A stretch of 64,000 nt of DNA from Aureimonas frigidaquae (GCF_001463905.1 NZ_BBWR01000009.1:96207-160206), one strand, 5' to 3'. Shown: positions 37,963-47,504, counted from the first letter of the stretch. Notes: a model not told the origin generated them from the sequence alone. Numbers and translations are program-made.

Positions 37963-39522
37963 TCATGCCGTGCCGGGCGCCTCGTCCGGCATGATGCGCA
38001 CGAGGCCGACGCTGCGCCGGTCGAGCGACAGGACCTGCAGCACCAGCCCGTCGGCCGCCAGCTCTTCGCCATGCGTGGGCAAATGGCCCAGGCGGCTGAG
38101 TATGTAGCCGCCGAGGGTGGCGTAGCGGTTGGCGGGATCGACCAGATCGCGCCCGATCGCGCCGGAGAACTGGCGGATGTCGACCGCGCCGTCGGCCAGC
38201 CAGCTTCCATCCTCCTGCATATCCAGCCGTGCCGGCTTTTCGTCCATGTCCGGGAACTCTCCCGCGATGGCTTCCAGCACGTCGGTCGGTGTGGCGATGC
38301 CTTCCAGTGAGCCATGTTCGTCGACGATCATGGCCATCTGCACCGGGGAGCCGCGAAGCTGCTCCATGACCTTCAGGACATTGGTGCTTTCATGCAGGAT
38401 GAGGGGCTGCCGGGTGACACTCGACCAGTCGATCGTGCGCCCGGCAAGCATCAGGTCCAGAAGCTCCTTGGTAATGGCGACACCGACGAACTCGTCGACC
38501 TGACCGCGCGCCAGGACGACCCGCCCGTGCGTCAGCTCGGTGATGGCCTTGCGGATGGTGGTGATGTCCCGGTCGAGGTCGATCCACTCCACCTCGTTGC
38601 GGGGGGACATGATGGAGCTGACGGGACGCTCGGCCAGATCGAGGACGGCGCGGATCATCTCCTTTTCTTCCGGCCGGAACACCATGCCCTGCGCGGTCTG
38701 CTCGGCGATGACATCGATCGTGTCGGACAGCCGTTCCTCTCCCACGCGGCCGCCGACCATTCGCAGCACGGCCTCGGAGGTCCGCTGGCGCAGATCGGAG
38801 GTCGTGACGCGCCGCTCCCGATTGTGCCGCCCGAACTGGTTGGCCGCCTCGATCAGCACCGAGAAGCCGATGGCCGCGTAGAGATAGCCCTTCGGAATGT
38901 GGAAACCGAACCCTTCGACGATCAGGCTGAAGCCGATCATCATGAGGAAGCCGAGGCACAGGATCACCACGGTCGGGTGGCGCGACACGAAGGCCATGAG
39001 CGGCTTGGACGCCACCAGCATGACGCCGATCGCCACCACCACCGCGGTGATCATCACCCAGAGCTGATCCACCATGCCGACGGCGGTGATGACACTGTCG
39101 AGGCTGAAGACCGCGTCCAGAACGACGATCTGGACGATCACCTGCCAGAACACGGCATGGACGACCTTCCCTTCCTTGGGCTTGTGGTCGCCTTCGAGCC
39201 GCTCGTGCAGTTCCATCGTGCCCTTGGCCAGAAGGAACGCGCCGCCCAGGATGAGGATGAGATCACGTCCCGAGAAGGGCATCCCGGCCAGATGGAAGAG
39301 CGGCTGCGTGAGCGTGACGATCCAGGAGATGGAGAAGAGGAGGATAATGCGCATGACCAGCGCCAGCGACAGGCCGATCAGCCGTGCGCGGTTACGCTGA
39401 TGCGGCGGCAGCTTGTCGGCCAGGATGGCGATGAAGACGAGGTTGTCGATGCCCAGGACGATTTCCAGGACGATCAGCGTGGCCAGTCCGATCCAGATGT
39501 TCGGGTCGGCAAGGAAGTCCAT
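37963..39522 (-). CDS. TerC-family membrane protein with CBS and CorC/HlyC domains
   Basis: A 519-residue protein. Residues about 1-230 are a TerC domain of seven helices ([21 protein letters not shown] with the conserved acidic residues). Residues about 290-420 are a CBS pair ([20 protein letters not shown]). Residues about 430-515 are a CorC_HlyC/transporter-associated domain. TerC proteins are linked to metal (manganese) efflux and tellurite resistance. The architecture matches YoaE/YegH-type proteins. The 375 bp upstream hold only the promoter region before tRNA-Glu. Confidence 0.9.
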   Translation of the reverse strand: MDFLADPNIWIGLATLIVLEIVLGIDNLVFIAILADKLPPHQRNRARLIGLSLALVMRIILLFSISWIVTLTQPLFHLAGMPFSGRDLILILGGAFLLAKGTMELHERLEGDHKPKEGKVVHAVFWQVIVQIVVLDAVFSLDSVITAVGMVDQLWVMITAVVVAIGVMLVASKPLMAFVSRHPTVVILCLGFLMMIGFSLIVEGFGFHIPKGYLYAAIGFSVLIEAANQFGRHNRERRVTTSDLRQRTSEAVLRMVGGRVGEERLSDTIDVIAEQTAQGMVFRPEEKEMIRAVLDLAERPVSSIMSPRNEVEWIDLDRDITTIRKAITELTHGRVVLARGQVDEFVGVAITKELLDLMLAGRTIDWSSVTRQPLILHESTNVLKVMEQLRGSPVQMAMIVDEHGSLEGIATPTDVLEAIAGEFPDMDEKPARLDMQEDGSWLADGAVDIRQFSGAIGRDLVDPANRYATLGGYILSRLGHLPTHGEELAADGLVLQVLSLDRRSVGLVRIMPDEAPGTA

Positions 39523-39896
39523 CGTTCAGTTACCCGTTCGGAAATGTGGACGCGCAAACGCCGCCTCGGAAGCTTTTCCAAAGCGGTTGCACAGTGTCGT
39601 TGAATGAATCATCGTGACGGACGTGCTGACAGGCCGAGTGGACTGTCAGCCAGGATCGGTGTCGACTGTCGCTGTTACTGTCGCCTTCGTCCGGCATGCC
39701 GGGGAATGAACCCATCTGGTTGTCGATGAAGCCGAGGGGATATCATGTCCCCACGCTTTAAACCAGACGTTGCATTTTGGGCCTATCCTGCACAGTCACT
39801 GCAAAGGGTTTGCCGAGCGGCGAGGGGACGGCGGCATATCGCTGCCGCAGGTCCGAGGAACCAGGCGCGATCAAATCGACTGACATGGAAAGAGAG
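39523..39896. other. Intergenic region between terC and tRNA-Glu
   Basis: About 375 bp without a convincing gene. It contains an 8-bp hairpin, GCTGACAG paired with CTGTCAGC (39624-39650), without a T-run. The small plus-strand ORF covering its end reads into the antisense of the tRNA and is spurious. Confidence 0.5.
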
Positions 39897-39971
39897 TGGT
39901 ACGCCCAAGGGGAATCGAACCCCTGTTTGCGCCGTGAAAGGGCGCCGTCCTAACCGCTAGACGATGGGCGC
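39897..39971 (-). tRNA. tRNA-Glu (anticodon TTC)
   Basis: On the minus strand the sequence starts GCGCCCATCGTCTAGCGG, has anticodon loop CTTTCAC with TTC, T-loop GGTTCGATTCC and encoded ACCA. The acceptor stem pairs except for a G-T wobble at 1:72. Confidence 0.95.
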
Positions 39972-40014
39972 GGCACGGCGGTGTATAGGGTGAGTCGTTG
40001 GCGGACGCAACCCT

Positions 40015-40509
40015 TCAGGGCGACAATTTCGAACCCGTTCCGATGATGGGATGATGCAGCCGATCGCCGACCTCTGCGCCATAGGTTCGCGCCGCGCCAC
40101 CGTTGATTTCCAGCACGTAGCGGACGGGTTCGCCGGACGGGATGGACTGGAGGGACAAGGGCGTCGTGTTGCGGGAAATGCGGGCGATGGTTCCGTCGGC
40201 GCGGATGAAAAGCATGTCCAGCGGGATGAGAGTGTTCTTCATCCACATGGCGACATCGCGCGATGTGCCGAAATCGAAGAGCATGCCGTGATCCTCCGGC
40301 AGGCTTTCGCGGTTCATCAATCCGGTGGCCCGCGTGTCGTCCGTATCGGCGACTTCGACCGAGATGCGATGGGCGCCGGTCCCGGTCAGGAGCGTCGCCG
40401 TATTGCCGATGGACCCGGAGGTGAAGACGAAGTAGCCGACGACGGCCAGTACGACGATGAAGGCTGCCGCCATGAAGCGGCTGCGCTGCCTGGCGGCGGT
40501 CTCTGCCAT
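40015..40509 (-). CDS. DUF192 exported protein
   Basis: A 164-residue protein with one N-terminal membrane helix or uncleaved signal (FMAAAFIVVLAVVGYFVF). The DUF192 domain follows (GLMNRESLPEDHGMLFDF, MWMKNTLIPLDMLFI, YVLEINGG). The family function is unknown. It starts directly at the nucleotide after the cold-shock gene's stop, so the two are an operon. It likely faces the periplasm. Confidence 0.88.
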   Translation of the reverse strand: MAETAARQRSRFMAAAFIVVLAVVGYFVFTSGSIGNTATLLTGTGAHRISVEVADTDDTRATGLMNRESLPEDHGMLFDFGTSRDVAMWMKNTLIPLDMLFIRADGTIARISRNTTPLSLQSIPSGEPVRYVLEINGGAARTYGAEVGDRLHHPIIGTGSKLSP

Positions 40510-41082
40510 CTAGTGTTCTGTCCTGTTTCCCGCCCCCTCGACCGGCCGGATTTCGGCGGCCATGAGGCCCTTCGTGCCATTGCCGAACCGCACGAAGACT
40601 TCCTGTCCCGGTCGCAGCTCGGTCATCCCATAGCGGCGCAGCGTTTCCATGTGAACGAAAATATCTTCGGTATCGGTTCCGCGCGACAGGAAGCCGTAGC
40701 CCTTGGTCCGGTTGAACCATTTGACGGTGGCCCGCTCCAGCCCGCTGGTGGGCTCGACCTTCACCCGGGTTCTGGCAGGCGGCATCTGCGACGGGTGGAT
40801 CGCGGTGGACTGATCCATGGACAGGACGCGGAAGGCCTGCAGCCCACGCTCGCCACGCTGAACTTCGCAGACGATTTCCGCGCCCTCGCTGACCGTGTTG
40901 AAACCATCGCGGCGCAGGCACGTCACGTGCAGAAGGATATCCTCACCGCCGTCGTCAGGCACGACAAAGCCGAAGCCCTTGGCGATGTCGAACCATTTGA
41001 TCCGGCCCGTGACGACTGAGCTGTCCAAGCCACCGGCCTCCGCTCGCCGTTCCGCTTCGATGAAAGGTAAGCGTTCCGTCAT
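40510..41082 (-). CDS. Double cold-shock-domain protein
   Basis: A 190-residue nucleic-acid-binding protein with two cold-shock domains. CSD1 is at about 25-90 ([19 protein letters not shown]...DILLHV). CSD2 is at about 118-183 ([18 protein letters not shown]...DIFVHM). RNP1 and RNP2-like aromatic motifs are kept in both, with RNP2 of the first reading ILLHV rather than VFVHI. Tandem CSD proteins of this kind are common in Rhizobiales. ATG 41082 is preferred to an upstream TTG. It is coupled to the DUF192 gene. Confidence 0.92.
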   Translation of the reverse strand: MTERLPFIEAERRAEAGGLDSSVVTGRIKWFDIAKGFGFVVPDDGGEDILLHVTCLRRDGFNTVSEGAEIVCEVQRGERGLQAFRVLSMDQSTAIHPSQMPPARTRVKVEPTSGLERATVKWFNRTKGYGFLSRGTDTEDIFVHMETLRRYGMTELRPGQEVFVRFGNGTKGLMAAEIRPVEGAGNRTEH

Positions 41083-41360
41083 CAAATGTCCGCCTTCCTG
41101 TCAGCCCCGAATCAAGCATGAATGCAGCCGAGCGCCAAGCCGTTTTCTGTCGCAGAGCCGTGGCTTGATCTTGTGCCGCCACATATCGGTAATTTGTGGC
41201 AAGGCAAGTGGAGCGGGACGCTTGGGCGCACCTCTGCGCAGGCTTCGCTAAAGCCTCGCGCAGGTGAGGCGGGCCATCGGGCTTTCTCTGCAGGGCGGCT
41301 TGCCCTACCTGTCGGTTGCCCAGCGCCCGGCGCGGGCCCAAGACAAGGAAGGGCAGGATC

Positions 41361-41801
41361 ATGCGTTATCTTCATACCATGGTGCGCGTGTCGGATATCG
41401 ACGCGGCGCTCGGCTTCTACCGCGATGCGTTGGGCATGGAAGTGGTCCGGCGGAGCGACAATGAGGCAGGGCGGTACACGCTCGTCTTCCTGGCGGCGCC
41501 GGACGATGTCGAAGCGGCGCGTGACGCCAAGGCGCCGCTGATCGAGCTGACCTACAACTGGGATCCGGAAGACTATACGGGCGGCCGCAACTTCGGGCAT
41601 CTCGCCTATGAGGTGGACGATATCTACGCCACCTGCGCCCGGTTGCAGAAGGCCGGCATCACGATCAACCGTCCCCCGCGTGATGGCAACATGGCCTTCG
41701 TCCGTTCGCCGGAAGGCATCTCGATCGAGCTTCTCCAAAAGGGCGAGCGCAAGGCGCCCGAGGAGCCATGGGCGTCCATGCCCAATACCGGAACCTGGTA
41801 A
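41361..41801 (+). CDS. gloA: Lactoylglutathione lyase (glyoxalase I)
   Basis: A 146-residue enzyme that isomerises the methylglyoxal-glutathione hemithioacetal to S-lactoylglutathione. All four metal ligands of the GloA family are at expected positions: His5 (LHTMVRV), Glu62 (IELTYNW), His80 (NFGHLAYEV) and Glu123 (ISIELLQ). ATG 41361 follows GGGCAGGATC, and the open frame upstream is not needed. The length and motif order suggest the Ni/Co-type bacterial enzyme. Confidence 0.95.
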   Translation: MRYLHTMVRVSDIDAALGFYRDALGMEVVRRSDNEAGRYTLVFLAAPDDVEAARDAKAPLIELTYNWDPEDYTGGRNFGHLAYEVDDIYATCARLQKAGITINRPPRDGNMAFVRSPEGISIELLQKGERKAPEEPWASMPNTGTW

Positions 41802-42005
41802 CGGGATTGTTTTATACCTTTGTTTTCGGTTAACCTTTGATTGAGAGCCCTTTGGGCTCCTGACTGTGAGGGGGTCCCGTGATCGACGATCGCGCCTTTC
41901 GCAGGCGGCTTTGCCGCCCTGCGAACCGTGCGCGATCGCGTTGTTCGGCGGGGTCAATGAAGCGCAGCGCCTTTCCGTTGCGCTCCGCAAGAGGGTGGAA
42001 CGATC

Positions 42006-43010
42006 TTGAAAGCGGCGACAGGAAGCAAGGTGCCCGCGCTGTTGCGCAACAGCGTGTTCCTTGCCGGTATGCTGGCCTTTCCCGGCCTGTCCGGCTGCAT
42101 GTCGGCCATCGACGAATCTTCCGCCTTCGGCTTTGCGCAGAACGCGCCGGCAGCGCCCGCCGAGGGGGCGGCCCCCGCAGCCGCTGATGCGGCGCAGACG
42201 GCTGCCGCCGGACCCGCCGCGCAGAATGCAGAGGGCAGCGCTGTGGCCGAGCTTGCCGAGGCGGCGCCGCAAACGCCACCGGCTGCAGCCGCCGTGCCGG
42301 CAGACGGGCTGAGCACGCAAGCCGCCGCCACCTTCGGCGCGCCCCGGCGAAGCGATGCGCTTGCCGCCTTCGCCACCCCGCGCCGCCAGGCCGATACGTC
42401 GCTGTTCGCTTCCCTGTCGCAGCGTGCGGAAGCCGAGCAGCCCGAGCCCGCGGCCGTTGCGGAGGAGGTGTCCAGCCGCGTCGTCGTCACCCACACGGAC
42501 GGTATGGGGAAGCCGTCCCCCAGCGCAGAGCTTCCCGGGGTCGATCCGTCCTCGCTCTTCAAGATCGGCCGGCGTGCATCGGTGGACGATGAGGAACTGC
42601 TGGACGATATTGGCGGCTCCTACCAGATCGCATCGCTGGGCGGCATGGCGCGGCTGGCGCCGAACGGCCTGATGGTCGCGCGGGACGACGTCAATACGAG
42701 CTGCTTCGGCAGCGACCTCGTCCGCATGCTGCGGCAGATCGAACAGCGTTTCGGTAAGAAGGTGGTCATCACCTCCGGCTTCCGCTCGCCATCGCACAAC
42801 CGGCGCGTCCGGGGTGCCAAGGCGTCGCTGCATATGGCCTGCAAGGCTGCCGATCTTCATGTTCCCGGCGTCAGCGGGCTGGAGGTCGCACGCTATGTGC
42901 GCGCCCTGCCCAATCGTGGCGGCGTCGGCACCTACTGCCATACGGCGGCCATCCATGTGGATGTCGGCAAGCAGCGGGACTGGAACTGGCCCTGCCGCCG
43001 CCGCGGCTGA
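42006..43010 (+). CDS. Lipoprotein with M15A-type D,D-peptidase domain
   Basis: A 334-residue protein. The signal ends in the lipobox LSGC31. Residues 40-215 are Ala/Pro/Glu-rich and poorly structured. The C-terminal 115 residues are a Peptidase_M15_3 (YcbK-like) domain with TSGFRSPSHNRRV and zinc ligands His276, Asp283 and His317 (SLHMACKAAD, IHVDVG). It should cleave D-amino-acid bonds in peptidoglycan from the envelope. Two Cys (TSC, TYC) in the domain may pair. The long disordered spacer would let it reach the wall. Confidence 0.85.
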   Translation: MKAATGSKVPALLRNSVFLAGMLAFPGLSGCMSAIDESSAFGFAQNAPAAPAEGAAPAAADAAQTAAAGPAAQNAEGSAVAELAEAAPQTPPAAAAVPADGLSTQAAATFGAPRRSDALAAFATPRRQADTSLFASLSQRAEAEQPEPAAVAEEVSSRVVVTHTDGMGKPSPSAELPGVDPSSLFKIGRRASVDDEELLDDIGGSYQIASLGGMARLAPNGLMVARDDVNTSCFGSDLVRMLRQIEQRFGKKVVITSGFRSPSHNRRVRGAKASLHMACKAADLHVPGVSGLEVARYVRALPNRGGVGTYCHTAAIHVDVGKQRDWNWPCRRRG

Positions 43011-43102
43011 CGGTTCAGGCTTCGAGGTAACGCGGCCTGGCCCATGGAACCGGCACTCGGCGATCACCGTTTTCAAGGCGAGGTTTTCACCGGGAGCGTA
43101 GC

Positions 43103-43357
43103 ATGGCACAGGACGAGCATGACGACAGCATCAAGCATAAGCCGGAGGACGGACCCGGCCCGGTCGCCGAGGGCGATGTCCTGACCAATGCCGTCCGCCG
43201 CCTGGACAATCGCTTTAAGGGCGTCCCGAACGACCCGTCGCTGATCGGCGAAGACCTGCCGGACGAGGACGAGGATGAGGACGATCCCGAGCGGGACGCC
43301 GATCCCGAAGACGGTGACGCCGATCCGGACGTCGAGCGTCGCAACCGGCTCTGGTGA
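43103..43357 (+). CDS. Small acidic hypothetical protein
   Basis: An 84-residue protein, extremely acidic in its second half (EDLPDEDEDEDDPERDADPEDGD), with a short basic stretch AVRRLDNRFKG near residue 30. ATG 43103 follows GGGAG at normal spacing. No family is recognised. It looks intrinsically disordered and soluble. It is convergent with the next small gene. Confidence 0.6.
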   Translation: MAQDEHDDSIKHKPEDGPGPVAEGDVLTNAVRRLDNRFKGVPNDPSLIGEDLPDEDEDEDDPERDADPEDGDADPDVERRNRLW

Positions 43358-43364
43358 TGCAGGC

Positions 43365-43583
43365 TCAGGCCGACGTTTTTGCGCGCGGCGGCGCTGCCCG
43401 CCGTCCGCGTTCATAGGCATAGCCATCAGCCCATAATTTATGGTCTGCGGAGCCCGGCGGGTTCGGGTTCATGGCGATCTCGCCCTTCTCGCGGAAGGCG
43501 AAGCGGCCGCCATTGAAGGCGCGCTTCTCCGCCTCGGCCGATTGCATGGCCTGGGCAAGACGCAGGATTGGATTTTCCGACAT
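43365..43583 (-). CDS. Small hypothetical protein
   Basis: A 72-residue soluble protein. NPILRLAQAMQSAEAEKRAFNG forms a probable helix and the C-terminus is basic (YERGRRAAPPRAK). ATG 43583 follows GGAG. No known domain is seen. It ends 8 bp from the convergent acidic protein gene. Confidence 0.5.
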   Translation of the reverse strand: MSENPILRLAQAMQSAEAEKRAFNGGRFAFREKGEIAMNPNPPGSADHKLWADGYAYERGRRAAPPRAKTSA

Positions 43584-43629
43584 AAGCAACTCCGTCCGCT
43601 ACCGGGACGGGATCATGGCGCCGCCTTGG

Positions 43630-43887
43630 TTAAGGCCGCGTATGGACCGCACCCTGTTCCTTGCGCGCGGCGCGCCTGCCTTGCGGCGTGATGGTGAAGA
43701 TGATGCACTGGCGGGTATCGTCGAAGCTGAAGCGGCAGAAGCCGGCCTGCGCCAATTGCTCGAGCGTGCGCAAGGACCGGACTCCCTCCGGCAGTCCCCG
43801 CCAGCGTTGCGCTTCGCGGGAAATCTGGATCGAACGCTCCGCCATATGTTCCAAGGCCTGGCGCTGGGACGTGGAAAGCCGCTTCAT
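43630..43887 (-). CDS. Small hypothetical protein, winged-helix-like
   Basis: An 85-residue protein. LSTSQRQALEHMAE, LRTLEQLAQAGFCRFSFD and FTITPQGRRAARKE have the order helix-helix-turn-helix-wing seen in small MarR-like folds, and TPQGRRAA resembles the usual wing end. No DNA-binding role is shown and the match is by eye only. The ribosome site is weak. Confidence 0.5.
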   Translation of the reverse strand: MKRLSTSQRQALEHMAERSIQISREAQRWRGLPEGVRSLRTLEQLAQAGFCRFSFDDTRQCIIFTITPQGRRAARKEQGAVHTRP

Positions 43888-43994
43888 GATCGCAGCGTAG
43901 CGGCCTATCGCCTCGCTGGCCCATCATCCTGAGGTGGAGGCGGTCTACTTCATTGGTCATAGGGCAGCGCCTGACGGCGCCGCCCGGCGGCAGA

Positions 43995-44243
43995 TCAGCC
44001 GCGCTCTTCTTCCTCGAAGGTCACGGCCACGTCGCCATTGGCCGACAACCGAACCTTGTCGCCTTCCACATCGGCGAACAGTGCGAGAGAAATGTAATGA
44101 TGGTGGCCCTTGTGATGGCCTTCGCCGCTATCGGCCTTTGTCAGCTTGATCCGGTCGCCCTCGACGCGATCCACGGTGCCGACATGAACGCCATCGGCGC
44201 CGATGACATCCATATGTTCCCTGATTGATTCGATTCCACTCAT
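43995..44243 (-). CDS. DUF2171 protein
   Basis: An 82-residue protein. MDVIGADGVHVGTVDRVEGDRIKL and the His-rich GHHKGHHHYISL are typical of DUF2171 (PRC-barrel-like). ATG 44243 follows GGAGCG; the open frame further upstream is not conserved-looking. The His cluster may bind metal. Function is unknown. It lies 46 bp downstream of another small gene on the same strand. Confidence 0.75.
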   Translation of the reverse strand: MSGIESIREHMDVIGADGVHVGTVDRVEGDRIKLTKADSGEGHHKGHHHYISLALFADVEGDKVRLSANGDVAVTFEEEERG

Positions 44244-44289
44244 GTGACGCTCCGTTCCAGCCACTCTGGGTAACGCAGCATTAGATGCT

Positions 44290-44520
44290 TCAGGCTGCGT
44301 GGCCGCCAAGTCCTCGGGCAGACTTTTCCTTGTCGAGGTAGGCCAGCTTGGACCGGCAGTTTTTCCAGGCAACGGGATCGAAGCTGCGGGCGCGAATTTG
44401 ATCGAGGACGATTTCCGATTCCTCGAAGGTCAGTCCATCGAGCTCATAAAAGCTCCAGCGCAGCGTGTAGCGGCCATCGACATCGATGATATCTACTTTC
44501 GGACTGAGCGTCCTGATCAT
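44290..44520 (-). CDS. Small hypothetical protein
   Basis: A 76-residue protein with VDIIDVDGRYTLRWSFYELDGLTFEESE and a single Cys in KNCRSKL. ATG 44520 is preceded by GGGAGGTCGAT, a strong ribosome site. No family is recognised. It is probably co-transcribed with the DUF2171 gene. Confidence 0.6.
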   Translation of the reverse strand: MIRTLSPKVDIIDVDGRYTLRWSFYELDGLTFEESEIVLDQIRARSFDPVAWKNCRSKLAYLDKEKSARGLGGHAA

Positions 44521-44633
44521 ATCGACCTCCCGTGGAATTCCACTTGGAGAAACGTGCGGGGTGGCCCTAGGTTCCGGTTCACCGGGACGAGATTTCAGTC
44601 CCGGCTATGCATGTGCGGGGCAAGGCATCAGGT

Positions 44634-45683
44634 ATGGAACTCTTCTTCGACACTCGGCAACTCAACCACCGGCCGACACAGTATCTCGTGCATGGTCGCA
44701 TCGTCGCGCCGCTGGAAAAGCCTGAGCGTTTCGAGGTGATGCGCGATGCGCTCCTGGCCGCCGGGCTTCTGGAGGGCAAGGTGCAGGACAGCGGCTCGGA
44801 CCCAATCCGAAACGTGCATGCTCCCCATTACGTCGCATTCCTGGAAACCGCCGTCGAAGCCTTCGCGGCCCTGCCCAATGCCGGGCCGGAGCTCTTGCCC
44901 AACGTGCATCCCTACGCAGCCGGTACACCGGGTCTGCGGCAGAGGCCGGCGCCGCGCACCACCGGCATACTCGGGCGGGCGGGCTGGTACATCGGCGATA
45001 TGTCCTGCGCCATGATGGCCGGCACTTTCGAAGCGGCCTACTGGTCCGCGCAGTCGGCGTTGAGCGCGGCGACCGCTGTCGCCGAAGGGGCCGATTGCGC
45101 CTTTGCCCTGTGTCGGCCGCCTGGCCATCATGCCTATGCGGATCGCGCCTCCGGCTTCTGCTTTTTCAACAATGCGGCGCTGGCGGCCGAGCGGCTCCGG
45201 CGGGTCCATGACCGCGTCGCAATCCTGGATTTCGATACGCATCACGGCGACGGGACGCAGGCCATCTTCTATGAGCGGGCGGACGTGCTCTTCGCCTCCA
45301 CCCATACCGACCCGCAAGCCTATTACCCGCATTATTTCGGCTATGCGGACGAGACGGGAGAAGGCGAGGGACGCGGATTCAATCTGAACATTCCGCTGGC
45401 ACCCGGCAGCGACGACGACCATTTCGTCGGGGCTGTCGAACGCCTGGCCGAGCGGGTCCTGCGCCACGCACCCGGCGCGCTCGTCCTGTCGGCTGGGTGG
45501 GACGCGCATCGCAACGATCCGCTGTCACGCCTCGATGTTGGAACGCAGGCCTTTTCGCGCATCGGCAAGCTGCTCGGTGGCCTCAACCTGCCGACGGTCA
45601 TCGTCCAGGAAGGCGGCTACTCCCTGGATGCCGTCGCAGAGGCCGCGCCCGCCTTCATGACGGCGTTCCGCTCGGCGCGCTGA
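44634..45683 (+). CDS. Histone-deacetylase-family amidohydrolase (acetylpolyamine deacetylase-like)
   Basis: A 349-residue zinc hydrolase. The family motifs are RPPGHHAYADRASGFCFFNN (general base His pair), ILDFDTHHGDGTQ (metal ligands Asp and His) and GWDAHRNDPL (metal-binding Asp), with EGGYSLD near the end. Bacterial members include acetylpolyamine amidohydrolases; the substrate loop ERADVLFASTHTDPQAYYPH supports that group. ATG 44634 is preferred to the ATG at 44607. It probably acts in the cytosol on acetylated polyamines or a related small amide. Confidence 0.9.
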   Translation: MELFFDTRQLNHRPTQYLVHGRIVAPLEKPERFEVMRDALLAAGLLEGKVQDSGSDPIRNVHAPHYVAFLETAVEAFAALPNAGPELLPNVHPYAAGTPGLRQRPAPRTTGILGRAGWYIGDMSCAMMAGTFEAAYWSAQSALSAATAVAEGADCAFALCRPPGHHAYADRASGFCFFNNAALAAERLRRVHDRVAILDFDTHHGDGTQAIFYERADVLFASTHTDPQAYYPHYFGYADETGEGEGRGFNLNIPLAPGSDDDHFVGAVERLAERVLRHAPGALVLSAGWDAHRNDPLSRLDVGTQAFSRIGKLLGGLNLPTVIVQEGGYSLDAVAEAAPAFMTAFRSAR

Positions 45684-45700
45684 CGCCTTGCGCGTAGAGG

Positions 45701-46477
45701 CTACGCAAAGCGGCGGTAGGACCGGCGCTCCGGCAAGAGGCCGCGCCACCCCCGGCCGCTGGCGACAGGCCGGTAGCCGATCCCGCGGCCGGCCATCCAG
45801 CGCGCCACGAGGATGGCCGTGAGCGCCCCGATCGTGAAACCGGCCACGACATCGCTCGGAAAATGGGCGCGCACGACGATGCGGCTGAGCGCGAGGCACA
45901 CACCCACGATGAAGAGCGGGACCCGCGCCTGCGGAATGAGGATCATGAGGGTGAGCGTCACGGCCCCCATGGTGGTCGAATGTCCGGAGGGGAAGCTCGC
46001 GAAATCGTTGCCGAAGCGCACGAGGTGGAAATCGAACTGTCCCAGATCGTCGAGGAAAGCCGGCCGCGCCCGACCGAAAATCACTTTCAGGATGTTCGTC
46101 ACGATGCCGGCGATGGCGACGCTGCAGAAGAGCTGCGCGGCATAGGCAAGGCTCGGCGCCAGCCTGAGCTGCCCCTCCCGGTCGAGGCGGGACCAGTCGA
46201 TCAGCGTGAGGACGCCCACTATGGCGAGTGTCGGCCAGAGATACCAGCGCACCAGGCCGATATCCGTTGCGATGGACAGAAAGGCGAGGACACCCTGCGG
46301 CTCATCCAGCATGGCCAGGCTGACGCGACGGTCGATCAGGAAACAGGCGACAGCGCCGATAAGGCCGGCCACGGCCAGCAGGAGAATCGGCCGTGTCACC
46401 AAGGGGGCCACGCCGTGGTGCGGCGCTTGCCGCAGGCGGGTCCGCAGGCGGCGGACCTGCAAGGGAACGTGTCGCAC
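45701..46477 (-). CDS. PAP2-family membrane phosphatase
   Basis: A 258-residue integral membrane protein with about six helices. The three phosphatase motifs are complete: KVIFGRARP, FPSGHSTTMG and SRIVVRAHFPSDV. Family members dephosphorylate lipid phosphates such as undecaprenyl or phosphatidylglycerol phosphate. GTG start at 46477 with AAAGG upstream. The C-terminus (GRGWRGLLPERRSYRRF) is basic and cytosolic. Confidence 0.9.
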   Translation of the reverse strand: MRHVPLQVRRLRTRLRQAPHHGVAPLVTRPILLLAVAGLIGAVACFLIDRRVSLAMLDEPQGVLAFLSIATDIGLVRWYLWPTLAIVGVLTLIDWSRLDREGQLRLAPSLAYAAQLFCSVAIAGIVTNILKVIFGRARPAFLDDLGQFDFHLVRFGNDFASFPSGHSTTMGAVTLTLMILIPQARVPLFIVGVCLALSRIVVRAHFPSDVVAGFTIGALTAILVARWMAGRGIGYRPVASGRGWRGLLPERRSYRRFA

Positions 46478-46614
46478 CTGTCGCCTTTCTCATCCGGGTT
46501 CGATGCGTAGCGGGGGCGCGACGCTGAGCTATCCAAGAATGGCATCTTCCCGCGTCTTGCCAAGGGTGCGATGCGCGGGTAGTAACGCCGGAGCCCACCG
46601 ACGCGTGGTTTGGG

Positions 46615-46691
<77 letters not shown>

Positions 46692-46734
46692 TCTCGTCGC
46701 GGCGAGGGGGCGGAATTCCACGAGGATGCCGATC

Positions 46735-47040
46735 ATGGTTGCCCGTATCTATCGTCCCGCCCGCAGCGCAATGCAGTCCGGCAAGGCGAAGACCCGTCAT
46801 TGGGTTCTCGATTACGAGCCGTCCAAGCCCAAGGTCGTCGAGCCCCTGATGGGATACACGTCCAGCGGGGATATGCGCCAACAGGTGCGCCTGACCTTCG
46901 AGACCCGCGAAGAAGCGGTGGAATATGCCGAGCGCAACGGCATCGCCTACGAGGTCGAGGAAACCCCCCGCATCGTCCGCAGCCGCGTTTCCTACTCCGA
47001 CAATTTCCGCTACGACCGCATCCAGCCCTGGACCCACTGA
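46735..47040 (+). CDS. NADH dehydrogenase accessory subunit (NDUFS4-type)
   Basis: A 101-residue alphaproteobacterial homologue of the mitochondrial complex I 18-kDa subunit NDUFS4. MVARIYRPARSAMQSGKAK at the start and the C-terminal NFRYDRIQPWTH are family hallmarks. It binds the peripheral arm of complex I in the cytosol. I prefer ATG 46735 (the GAGG at 46722-46725 is well placed) over ATG 46726. It sits between tRNA-Pro and tRNA-Arg. Confidence 0.9.
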   Translation: MVARIYRPARSAMQSGKAKTRHWVLDYEPSKPKVVEPLMGYTSSGDMRQQVRLTFETREEAVEYAERNGIAYEVEETPRIVRSRVSYSDNFRYDRIQPWTH

Positions 47041-47069
47041 CCCGGACCGGCCCGCCCAGCCAGGCCACC

Positions 47070-47145
47070 GGCCCCGTAGCTCAGTGGATAGAGCACCGGC
47101 CTTCTAAGCCGATGGTCGCAGGTTCGAATCCTGCCGGGGTCGCCA
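47070..47145 (+). tRNA. tRNA-Arg (anticodon TCT)
   Basis: It starts GGCCCCGTAGCTCAGTGG, has anticodon loop CTTCTAA with TCT, T-arm GGTTCGAATCC and ends CGGGGTC plus G-CCA. It forms the left border of an accessory patch. Confidence 0.97.
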
Positions 47146-47285
47146 ATAAATACAATGACTTAAGTTTTTGGATCGGTGTCCGTTCCGGCCCGCCGAACGG
47201 CCTTTCCAACTCTTGCTCACGTTCTCGTCGCGGCAGAGTGTTCAGGACGTCGTTCGCGCGAAGTGGGCGTTCGTCTTCCGCGCGG

Positions 47286-47489
47286 TCATTCCCACGGCTC
47301 GAACTTGTGGAACAGCGCCCGGCAGGCCAGGGCGACATGCTTGGGGATGATGACGGGCCTTCCGTCCTCCCGGCGCGCGCCCCGCTCGTAGTTTTCGATG
47401 GTGGGCTTCGACATACCGAGCGCCTCTGCGGCCCTTGCCTGCGTGAAGCCCATAGTGGTGCGCCATTCCTTGAAACTGTCCGGCGTCAT
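47286..47489 (-). CDS. Small XRE/HTH transcriptional regulator
   Basis: A 67-residue protein consisting almost only of an HTH_3/XRE domain: SFKEWRTTMGFTQARAAEAL, then the recognition-helix segment MSKPTIENYERG. The tail (PVIIPKHVALACRALFHKF) is short and helical. ATG 47489 is preceded by GGAGATAATACC. Upstream lie a 14-bp inverted repeat, a 22-codon ORF and two AT-rich palindromes, so it probably regulates its own operon. Such mini-regulators are common on mobile or accessory patches next to tRNA genes. Confidence 0.8.
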   Translation of the reverse strand: MTPDSFKEWRTTMGFTQARAAEALGMSKPTIENYERGARREDGRPVIIPKHVALACRALFHKFEPWE

Positions 47490-47504
47490 GGTATTATCTC
47501 CAAC

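Noticed and set aside
39624..39650. Terminator or attachment site near tRNA-Glu
   Set aside because: The 8-bp hairpin has no T-run, and no tRNA 3'-end duplicate or integrase is seen.
39745..39960. 71-residue frame ending in NRTPVCAVKGRRPNR
   Set aside because: The end is the antisense of tRNA-Glu, a common artefact of tRNA translation.
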